Below are positions 44,686-54,225 of a stretch of DNA of 64,000 bases, in pieces (positions within the stretch are counted from its first letter, which is position 1; every line of letters starts with the position of its first letter). A model generated the notes under the pieces. It was not told the origin of the DNA, searched no databases, and saw nothing but the letters and a program-made list of their open reading frames with translations. Location: NCBI GenBank assembly GCA_038501195.1, contig JBBPUQ010000003.1:3440501-3504500 (forward strand). Reading direction: 5' to 3'. The translations under genes and the position numbers were made by a program. This DNA is from Nemania diffusa (lineage: Eukaryota; Ascomycota; Sordariomycetes; Xylariales; Xylariaceae).

Positions 44686-45729
44686 CTAACTTGCTACATC
44701 TCTAGGTCCGACATTTGGTGTTGATCCCTGTACCTCATAATAGACCCTATCGGGTAATTCCCCTAATATTCTACTTGTCGATTGACCTTCAAGCTCCACG
44801 GGGTTGGTAAAACCAGGGCTTCCCTGTCCATTGTTATGCAGAATATGAGTCCTATTCTTTGCAATAGCCTCACAGTTAGCACAGACGTGAGAGCTGCGTC
44901 TCTGTGCTGTGCTCGCACGTTTGAATCCAATGATGGAGCTGAGGGACGCGGAGAGGCTCCGGTGATGGACAGAGGCTGTGGAAAGGGGGGACACGGATGC
45001 TGGTGGCACATGAGGAGTGCCACAAAACGAGTCTGAGATCGCGACATATTAGTATTACATAGTACAAGTGCGGCAGAATAGAGTTGTCTTACCATGGTAC
45101 GGACTCCAGGGTGGCTGTAACGCGGTCATAGCATCCTCGTCTGCTCGTGCTGTGGCGCGCGCCCTTCGCTTTCGGTATCGGAAGAAGGCGAAAGCAATTA
45201 TACCTAGGACAACCAGACCGCCTAGAATGCCCCCCACAATACTACCAATAGAGATATCTGATTTTCTTTGATTACCTGAGACCGTATCTGGGTTAGGTAT
45301 TGAAGTTGCTGACACTGTGGGGGGAGATGTAGATGATTGTATGGAAGTCGTTGCTGTTGTTGTCAAGAATATCGATGCGTTGTTCGGGTTACTACTTAAA
45401 GCAGCGCCTATGAGATCACCCTTTGGGCATACGCTTTCGTTCTGACACGGGTTTGATGTGCAACATCCTAAGAACGTTGGCCCATCGCCGCATGTATACC
45501 ATTGTGAAGGCGTGGCCGGCGAGACACAGCTCTGCTGTGAAATATTTCCATATTTGTTGGGATCGAAGTTCGCTGGGTGCAAAGCGGACGTAGGGCATTC
45601 GCTTCCATTATTGCCGCATGGGTCGATATCACAGCATCCGACAAACCTGACTTCGCTATCTTGGCATATGTGAAAGTCACCACCAGACTTACAAGACAAG
45701 CCCAGATAGCTAATAGGGTCGTAGCTCAT
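44686..45729 (-). CDS. Cysteine-rich single-pass membrane protein, unknown function
   Basis: Two exons (45729-45093, 45032-44686) give 327 residues from MSYDPISYLGLSC. The N-terminal ~115 residues contain two related modules, FVGCCDIDPCGNNGSECP and FLGCCTSNPCQNESVCP, each preceded by a Trp/Cys or Cys-rich strand (HICQDSEVR; WYTCGDGPT). A Ser/Thr-rich stalk follows, likely O-glycosylated. Then comes one membrane helix SIGSIVGGILGGLVVLGIIA with FAFFRYRKRRAR on the cytosolic side. The C-terminal 120 residues are disordered and may be cytoplasmic. There is no cleavable signal peptide unless translation starts at an upstream non-ATG position, so the membrane helix probably acts as a reverse signal anchor. 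The layout recalls fungal surface sensors, but that role is inferred only. Similar proteins exist in Sordariomycetes, to my knowledge uncharacterised. Confidence 0.75.
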
Positions 45730-48455
45730 ATTGTAAGAGATTCGGCGGTGAGAGACTAATATTTGATGCAAACGGCAAGTGAAAATAAGGAGGAAGGCAC
45801 AGTCACGCAATAAAGAAAGGGGGGCTTTTATGAGAGCAGGAAAATTACATTATCATTGAATTGGATACCGGCGGGATGGGTTCTACAGAGGCTAATACAT
45901 CATGCGAGTGTCAGACTAGACATGCTAAGCCTTGTGGCGGGATCGACGTGGAATACTAGCAATTATTCTACGTTTGCCTTGGTCTTCGCAAGCCGGCTCC
46001 GAGGCCAAGGGAGGGGATCCGAGATGCAGAATTCTGTTAGCGTAGCCTGCATATTGTAACCTATTTTGGGAGCACAAGACCTACCAAATCATCATGCTGC
46101 CACTCAGCCACCAAAGATGCGAAACTTGATATTCCCGTCATCGAAGAACGATCCTTAGCGGCTCAGGACTTCTGTTGCTCAATGTTTCACGACCGTAATA
46201 AACAGTGCCATCCGGTACAAATCGGAACTCTGGAAGAGCACTCTGCTCATTAAAAGATAGAATATTGATCTGCCTGGGGTCTGGCTGCTCCAGCTGCCTG
46301 CCCTGGTCGCCTCGCTGATTCAGGCAACTTTAATCGAGCTGTAATCCCGTAAGTTAGTGATCATTTGCCGTAGTGAATAGAAGCAAAGTTATCGTTACTC
46401 ATACTATAATAACGCAGCCTTCAAAGATCTAAGGAAGGATGTGGTGCTTCGGGGAGTTAGCTGTGTCAATATGGTGTTCTCAACTATACAGAAATGACTT
46501 TTGATAACATACAGCTATTCCACGTTGTCTTTAGGTCTATTAGGATAGCCATGGGCTGTGAATAACTTTAATATAGGCTGTAGGGAGGGTAAGAACTTGC
46601 GATCTAAACCTGCATTTTGATGATAAAGTCCTATACTCTGTTGAGTTCGCTAGGGTCGACCATGTGAATAAATGCATATTGGTGCTCACGTAATCGTCTT
46701 GCAGGAGCACAACAGCTAAAAAAAAAAAAATCGATGCTCGTGAGGAGCAGGTGGATCTACCCCGCAAAGTAGAACTCGTGGTCATAGGTCTTCTCTCGAA
46801 CGATTCACCGGGATAAATATCTGAATTGGGTGCTCTGTTGGCACGTTGCATACCATGCCACAACTGTCTCGGGCTAATATGTACCAGACTCACAATAAAT
46901 GACGTAGAGGCTCTGCAATAAGCCTGGAAAGGGGCGTAGCACTACAGCAGGCTATTGATCTAGAGACTGGGTGATTGTTATTATTGGAAAGTTTAGCCTT
47001 ACTAAGAATTTTCTTGACTGCTTGTCGGTGTAGAAGTGCGAGCCTATTCTTGGCTCAGCCTCCATTCTATTGTGAGAATATTTAAAATTCCCATAGCTGG
47101 AATGAATAGTCGCCTGTTTACACTTGATCGTAGTAGGTTCGGCGAGGACATTTCATTTTTCGCAGCTGTTTGAATATAAGCCTGTCAAGAGATATATGAG
47201 TATACAATAAACATAACTATATTCCAGCTACCAAATATTGAAAAGGTAATACGTATTTATAGTAGTCCAATTCATATATTTTCTTGTTGAACCTATGTTT
47301 TGTCGCTGTGAATTTTTCACTTTGATTGTGTTCTATTATGGGGGAGTGTGAGATGATCAAGAACTCCTAAAATTCCCGAGTTGGGTATTTACAAAAGGAT
47401 AACAGCTCAGTTGGTCTACGAATATTGAGCTACTGCTACTCTAGTCAATTTACTTGATTGTATGTGACAAGAGTGGCTTGCGAGAATCTACAACTTGTAT
47501 CGGTTTGAAGTTGGTAGTATTACCACTGCTATTTATTACTAATAGGAAGATACCTCTAGCCAGTGCACTAGCTTTTTAACGAGCTGTCGTGTTCACTATA
47601 GATTAGACTCGTGGTTGATAGCCGTTCTTTTATAATCGAAACAGTAGGTAAGTTCTGCGAGCTGCAGTACGTGGTTTCGCTGAAGTCTAGGCTACGCAAC
47701 ACCAGTATCCGATATTAGGCACCTATCACCAGGAATGGTGAGGCATTAGAGCCTAATAACTTAAATGAGCCGCGCCATAGTTCATGGTCACCATTACATA
47801 TGGTATAATACTAGTTCCGTAGACCTGGTATCTATGCGGCTCTATCTTCGAAACTTTTGCAAGCCCTGTATTTCATCGAGCACAAAACATCGGTCCTGAC
47901 ACTGTGTAGTATTGGAGAGCTGCGGGCAGTGTTTGTGGACGTGCAACCTAAGCATATGTCAGACAGACGTTGGATATGATGTAGATCGCAAATAAATATT
48001 CTTTCAACGGGGCCCAGAAATAACTTTCGAGGAACTATGATTGAACTATTAATAGAGAATTCTAGATATGAACTAGGCTGGTAGCACCTGACAAATTAAA
48101 AGTAAGGTATAACAGCAAACTACGTGGCTCCTTGTTCAACATCAATAAGCCCTATTACCTATGATTGGTCTAATTTAATGTGTATCACACGGTACTAATA
48201 ATTATTACCATTTGCATTAGATATTGATTATTTTAGATTTTCGTTCGTACTTCGAATTATACGTGTAATTGTATAAATTCAATCATTGTAATACGTGATG
48301 TTTGGGAATACAGGTACCGTAGTAGTTGTGTAGCGCGAAATGCAGAGCCATCCTATAAATTATCATATAAGTTGAGATTATGTGCACACACTACTATCTA
48401 ATATGAAGATGCCATCATGCTCTTTTTTTTTCTCGGTCTCTTTGTGCATACTTGA
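45730..48455. other. 2.7-kb AT-rich region, no gene supported
   Basis: The stretch is increasingly AT-rich toward 47000-48400, with stops in all frames. It includes a 12-A run near 46720. It has the character of decayed repeat DNA, but no element ends were recognised. A possible signal-peptide-like frame starting at ATG 48403 (MKMPSCSFFFSVSLCI) lies directly before the next gene. Confidence 0.5.
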
Positions 48456-49775
48456 GGCTGCACAGTTTTCACATCCACGATCGGGGTCTCACAGGTTCTT
48501 TACTATTGCCGCCTATGCTTGAGAATGACGCACGTTACAGGACTGAGCTACTCTACAGTCCAGACAGTCTGGAACTCTTCAACATCCTTCCTAATTGTAG
48601 ACGTATACAATTTATCCCGTATTGCTGGTGGCGAACTTACGGCTGTTTTTTCGTCCCAGGAGTGGTGGGCATTTGAAAATACGGCAACTACTTCTTCCGG
48701 TTCAGTTACTTTGGCTCCAACTGGCGTATCTACTCAAGGACCGACAGTTTCTATGTCCTCCGGACTGAGCCATAGAACTGTGGCTGGTATATCAATAGCT
48801 GTTGCACTTGTAGGGGGAATTTTAGGTGTCGTTATAGGGTTCATGTTGGCTAGGCGTAGCAAGAGATACAGATCTCTGCCAGAATATGTGGCATATCCCG
48901 ACAAAGAGAAGGAGTTTACCCCTACGTCTACCGCCAGATGCCTGCTACAACTAGATCAATCTCTCTTAGGTTCTACGCCTGATGCTATTATTGCTTGCGA
49001 TCTTGGCTCCTTGGGTCGTCTCATTCAACAGCATACCAAAACCCACTACCACATACGACTAGTTCAACTTGAATCTAGTCGACTGCGCCAATCCTTAAGA
49101 GATTTGGGGATAGAGAGAGATAACGAATCGGCCATTGAAAAACTTGCATCACTTGCACTAGACCCTCGAACAAGACTTAATGCTATCAGGCATGTGATAG
49201 CTAAAGCAACATTTGAAAGCACGGTGATTGGTGGAAGCACTTGCGTTTCTCTCCTCCCCCCTTTGGTTTCAAGCTTGAGTTTAGCTATGTCACCTATTGA
49301 GGATGATATAGGGAGCAATGAAGGTATGATAATCTCATCTAGCATTTCGTATCACTCAAGTTAACAAATAATAGCAACCAAATTCTCTATTACTAGATGG
49401 CGGCAACTATCTGCGTTTTTGCTTCATCCGAACCGGAGCCAACGCACACCACTTATACCCTCCGAGGATACAAGCACACAAGAAGCGCTGAAACTGACAG
49501 TTTCTCTGAACCGATTTCTCGAGCCTTTTATTTCTGAAGACCGAGAAGATAGATATGAGCAGGAAAACCATCTTCGTGAGGTCATTGCCGAGTGTGCTAC
49601 ATTTGGCTACGTTCTGTTATCACAGCCTTATGAGTATCGTTTCCAATTTGGGAGCGAGGGGGAGCTGAACACCATAATTGTTTGTCCTGGGTTAGAGAAA
49701 GTTACAGACGAAAAGGGCCATCGCAACCAGCCTCCAGTTCCACAGATCGTGGCTCCCGTAGTTGAGTCTATCTAG
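48456..49775 (+). CDS. Single-pass membrane protein with conserved fungal C-terminal domain; 5' end unresolved
   Basis: Two exons are clear: an open frame from after the stop at 48453-48455 to 49348, and 49397-49775 after a 48-nt intron. No good ATG starts the frame; the first ATG is at 48525. Upstream, ATG 48403 opens a signal-peptide-like frame, but I found no phase-consistent intron to connect it. The ectodomain is short and Ser/Thr-rich (ENTATTSSGSVTLAPTG). The membrane helix is VAGISIAVALVGGILGVVIG, followed by FMLARRSKRYR. The intracellular part contains WRQLSAFLLHPNRSQRTPLI, RYEQENHLREVIAECATFGY and VLLSQPYEYRF, blocks seen at the C-terminus of a fungal membrane-protein family without known function. 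Either the 5' exon was missed or the gene is truncated. Confidence 0.55.
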
Positions 49776-50235
49776 TGACTGGCATTGACTGGATGGTTCT
49801 ATCAGTCACCCCTGTCTGTACAGCCATACTTGCAATGCTAGAATATTGTTAAATTCTCGATTATGATCCAATTGTTTACTAATTGCTGCGTACTATATAG
49901 ACTAGTTAAGGAGTGCAAAACCATGCCCCTTTCTTGAAATTTAGGATGAGAATAAGAGTTGGAAGGCTTGGTTGTAGGTGTCGTATATCGTACGATCTAG
50001 GGTCTAGACAGTTTAGTTTCGTGCCATCTTACGAGTGACATTTATATCTATGAATTTAGCGATATATATAGGACCTTCGGGCCCCCTTATGGATCAAGAG
50101 GGTCAGGAGTTAACCAACCTTTCTATTGAGACCTATACTACACCCTTCTTCCTAGCTGCTACAAGACTTCTATTTACTTTATGGCCTTATCCCCTAACAT
50201 ATCCTAACTCCTTATAGGGAGCTGTGAAGGCCTAT
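49776..50235. other. AT-rich spacer containing a repeat relic
   Basis: Between two convergent genes. It includes the relic at 50060-50215. No coding frame is credible. Confidence 0.45.
50060..50215. repeat. Degenerate dispersed repeat, copy B
   Basis: Related to 17640-17830 on the same strand. Shared pieces include TATTGAGACCTAT, CACCCTTCTTCCTAGCTGCTACA and CCCCTAACATATCCTAAC. It is diverged, mostly by transitions. There is no coding capacity left and no recognised ends. Confidence 0.5.
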
Positions 50236-51794
50236 CTATTTTGTGACTGACGTGATGTCCTCAAAGTTACCACTAACCAACTGATCTATCTTTTCTCGAT
50301 AATATTTTCGTTTGTGAACCTGTAGTTTACAAAAAACTAGGCTGGATATGTCTTCTGAGGTCACACTCCAAGCCGTAACCCTAGTACTAACATCCGATGG
50401 TTTTATGTTGTCCAGTCGTAGATCGGGAAGCTCTGTCCTCAAGACAACTATGGGGCCAACGTGTTTCAAGTCGGAGGCTGGCAACGGCCAACGCCTTGTT
50501 GAATCATCTTTGGTTGTATAAGATTCCTCTCCGTTGAAAATTAGAGCCTCCGAGTTGAAGAGCTTTATCAAAGAGCGAAGATAGCCCCTATCAAGTCGTG
50601 GTACCAAATCATACTCATTTACAATGTTGAGGACTGGAGCTTGTGCCAAGATACGATTGATGGCAATTCTATCCTCTTCCGCCACGACTGCCGCAACGGG
50701 GGGACTTCCGAAAGTTATGCAGGAAAACGCTGTGCCACATGATAAGTACCATGACCATCTGAGACATAAATCATATAGATTTAGAAAGCCTTTGAACTTA
50801 GGTAAAGATTGTTAACTTACAGACACTAGTGAACTTGATTGTTAGGGCTATATGTAGCAATGTGGCTACTGCACCACCTGCAGAATGACCAGTGAGCACA
50901 ATCTTGAAGTCTTGACCTTTACTTAGGTGCTTCTCGATTTGTGCAGACACTGGAGCTAATAGCTTTTGCGCAGAATTAAGGAAACCTGCATGAGCCTGAA
51001 AATTCAAAGTTGGACCTAGGCTGTGAGATTTATCGAAGTCTTGCTAAGGCAATTGTTAGGTAATGGTCTTTTCTACGACGTTGAAGACTTACAAACAGCG
51101 TGTCTGCGTCTCTAGGCTCTCCATGTAAGTTCACTAGTTGATCAACAGTGCTAGCGGACCCGCGTACTGCGATGATTAGATACGTCGTAGGTTTAGCATA
51201 GGAGTCATACGGTGGCGGCGCGACAAAAGTAGTTAATGTTGTTGCTTTGACGTTGCCATTCGTGGAGCTTGGTAGAGACCATTGGACATTGAGGCAGGAA
51301 TCTTCCGCCTCTTCGAACGGAGCTGCAATATCTCGGCCATACACCCTTTCTGCACACAGCCAAGATTTCATTATCAAGTCCGCCTTTTCAGTAGTACTAC
51401 ACACAATTGTCAGGCACATAAGCATAGTTGGTGATAATGACTGCCTACCATTTCCAGGGCTCTTTAGATATGCAAAAGTCTAAGGAAGAATTTACATAAC
51501 TACTAGCTTTCCAATCAAGTTGCTCTAGCTGAGCTGTAAGCTGGGCTCTAGGATCATCTATATATCGTCAGCGGCATCGTACTCAAGGGAAGTATATAAA
51601 CACCTACCTTCGAGAGATAGTTGAGCCAAGGCGGTATCTAGACTATCTAGAAGCTCGGCTAGGCCCTGAGAAGCACCCTCTGAGTTGTCTAGTGAGGTAG
51701 TACCGGATGTTGGGAGAGCGGCAGATGTGCGTAGACCCGTTCGAGCCACTACACGAGCCGGCTTCTGCCTAACTATACTCCAGAAACGGGGCAT
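50236..51794 (-). CDS. Class 3 lipase (alpha/beta hydrolase)
   Basis: Five exons (51794-51608, 51557-51449, 51396-51093, 51043-50821, 50729-50236) give 438 residues. The start is the first ATG of the frame (MPRFWSIVRQK). The nucleophile elbow is VLTGHSAGGAVATLL. Upstream YLIIAVRGSASTVDQLVN matches the oxyanion-hole strand of lipase class 3, and HAGFLNSAQKLLAPV is its usual lid-side helix. The acid is probably the Asp in NIVNEYDLVPRLDRGYL, and LKHVGPIVVL supplies the likely catalytic His. There is no signal peptide, so the enzyme is probably intracellular. The N-terminal 100 residues are Ser/Leu-rich with no recognised domain. Substrate (mono-, di- or triglyceride, or phospholipid) cannot be told. 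Splice phases are all consistent, including a phase-2 join at WKC. Confidence 0.85.
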
Positions 51795-52357
51795 GTGCAA
51801 TGAACTATTGGTGCATTACAGCGCACTGTAAAAAGACGACTTATCAATAAGTGTTTAAAATTCAATATTGAGATATGATAAGATATAGAGTTACTTTGAG
51901 TGAACAAAGAGTGGCAATAACTTAAGTATTAAATGAGACAAGTTGTAAGAAGAATCGTAGCTAGCAATTCTGGCCTAGAATATGTATTATACCATGACGC
52001 GACGTAGGTATCATGCTATCGGGGGCCTCCAGTTTGAAGTTGCCTCACGCTTAATCAGCCACGACAAGGATAAGTAGCGCGTAAGTGCTAGCTTACGGCT
52101 GTGCTGCTCGGTATCCGTTTTGGAAATTCAGGTCGGGTTGCCAAGCCTAAAGTGGGCTGAATCTGCCTCGCTGACACATCACGTCACCGAAGACTTAATA
52201 CCACGACCCATGTGGTATGTCATTCAGTTTATATCAGAGTGGCTGTCCCATACATAAGCTGGTTAAAGATGTTGTCTTTCGAAAGTAAAAACTCGATACC
52301 GAATCCAGTTCATTTGGCTATCATCAAATCCGAGCTCGAGAAGGATAATCAATAATC
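51795..52357. other. Divergent spacer of lipase and membrane protein genes
   Basis: 560 bp between two divergent start codons, so both promoters lie here. AT-rich toward the lipase. No motif can be assigned. Confidence 0.45.
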
Positions 52358-52991
52358 ATGGGCGGGGGAGCTATTTCCGGTACTATTCGCTTTCTTTGCC
52401 ATCTTCCGTTTGGTTACTATGCCTTCACCGGAGTCGGTCATTTCACATTTGTTAAAGATCATATGAGGACCCTCCTAGCCCCTCCCCTAAGTCCAAAAGT
52501 ATATGTTGGGGAGGTGTTTTCTGGGCCAATTGTATGTATACCAGATATCGATTGATCGATCGAAAGAGACAAATTGCATCCATGCTAACTATTCATTTTA
52601 CGTGAAGGCTATTATTTGCTTTTTCTGGAACTTTTTCATGTGGATTCCCACACTATCCGCGAGTGGTGGAGGACTGCTTTTCATTGGAGTTGTAGATAGT
52701 CTGGTTACGGGATTTATTATTATCTCATTGGCCATAGAAGCGACCTACATAGGCTTCACTCATGCGCAATGGTGAGCTTTCAAAATCTCAAGATATCTAC
52801 AGACCAAGCCGAAGATTGCAACAATTAACTTCGAGTGTTACAGTGCACAGCTTGGACCAAATACTCCTCATACTTCAAATCTTATCTTTTTCCAACGTGT
52901 AGCGGAGATTGAACCTAACAACATAAACGTTGGCGAAGGCACGTGCCAAGCGTATTATATTAAGTGGTATGTTGGTCTGGTGTTAGCGTAG
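52358..52991 (+). CDS. Small membrane protein, MARVEL-like, uncertain
   Basis: Three exons (52358-52531, 52608-52771, 52844-52991) give 161 residues. Exon 2 carries the two strongest membrane segments, IICFFWNFFMWIPTLSASGG and VDSLVTGFIIISLAIEATYI. Exon 3 ends GEGTCQAYYIKWYVGLVLA. This resembles small fungal four-helix membrane proteins with a conserved Cys-containing loop before the last helix. Exon 1 (MGGGAISGTIRFLCHLPFGY) is less hydrophobic than expected for the first helix, and the donor GTATGT and acceptor GTGAAG are set by phase. The last helix is cut short by TAG, so the gene could be slightly decayed at its 3' end. Function is unknown. Confidence 0.5.
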
Positions 52992-53076
52992 GTACCCTCA
53001 AATACCAATTTCGGGTCGATTTATCGTTTGATATTTTAACAGATAGAATAAATATTAATTCGGTTGATATAGAATT

Positions 53077-54054
53077 TTGTATGCCTCGTCAGCAACCGCG
53101 AATATTCTTATCGGATCTTTCACATGGAGGTCTTCATACAACAGAGACTCCCGATCATTGTATCGACTACTCAAAGATATTGCAAATGGACTAGCAGGGT
53201 GCGTATCTTCTGTCATACCGGCACGAGTGCACAACCCTCTGTTCTTCGCCTATCGCTATATTAGGCACTGGCTTTACTACAGAGGTTCTAGGGCAAAAGA
53301 GGAGGTTCGGGATCCCCATAGCCTCCTCCTTACGCGAGCTCATATAGAGGCCAAAGAAAAGGAGCTATACTCTGTATTGTCTCGCGGAGCACTGGAGCGG
53401 ATCGTGCTTAATCTCCATTACGTGGATGTTGTCAACTTGAGTTTGACATCGAAGAGAACCTATAAGGCTCTATTTCCAAAGCAGGACCCCTCTGAGGAAG
53501 ATGATAGACAACTGAAGTACTACAGTTGCTGGGGAAATGAAAAGTTCGATTGTTGGGCTTGCGGGATCCAAGTCTGTAAGGTAAGAAACTTGGCATTGTA
53601 TGTTGAATTACTTATACGTTAACTAACGGTGATTATATAGGAATGCAGTAAGTCGAAGCAGTGTAAAAAGTCAACCATTTCGTTTCACATGTCTCTCTGC
53701 GCTGCTGCGTGTTCGAAGTGTTACTACAAGACTCTTTCGAATGGATATTTAATGAAGAGAGGCTGCAACTGCAATGATGGAAGGGAGAAAAGTACTACTA
53801 CTTATTCTTATGGGCGTGCTCAGTACAACCCCTTGGTTTCGCGTCTCGTCTGCAACAACTGCCATAATATGACACGAGATGAGGTTTTAGCTCTGAGAGA
53901 AAGACGAGACAAAGCTACATACATGAATTTACTACAACAACCGTTGTCATGTTCAGTATGTTCAGAGTCGTTGTCGCGAACAGGATTAAGGTGGTGGGTC
54001 TGCTCAAAGTGTAAGAGAGAGTGCAGAAGCAATTGTCATGTTGGTTGGAGCTAG
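53077..54054 (+). CDS. F-box-like protein with cysteine-rich C-terminus; 5' end unresolved
   Basis: Two exons are certain: an open frame from 53077 to 53580 and 53641-54054 (intron GTAAGA...TATAG, phase 0). No ATG occurs in the first exon's frame, so an upstream start exon is missing; ATG 53080 lies in another frame and would need a weak donor (GTCTTC) to reach it. The F-box-like segment is LSRGALERIVLNLHYVDVVN followed by LSLTSKRTYKALFP. The C-terminal part has repeated Cys pairs: DCWACGIQVCK, CAAACSKCYYKTL, CNNC, CSVCSESLSRTG, and the end RWWVCSKCKRECRS, a conserved block of a fungal family. The Cys pattern suggests zinc binding and a ubiquitin-ligase adaptor role; that is inference. Confidence 0.68.
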
Positions 54055-54225
54055 AAGTTATGAGAGAAGTTGTTAATTAATTGATAGATAGGTCATAGAT
54101 AGGCGTTTATTAGGAAATTTTAGGGAGTAAGGGTCCCATATGAACGCATAGATGAGATGTTATTTAGAAATATGACAGTTACATTAAATACAATGACAAC
54201 ATATGAGTCAATATATTTTGGGTTC

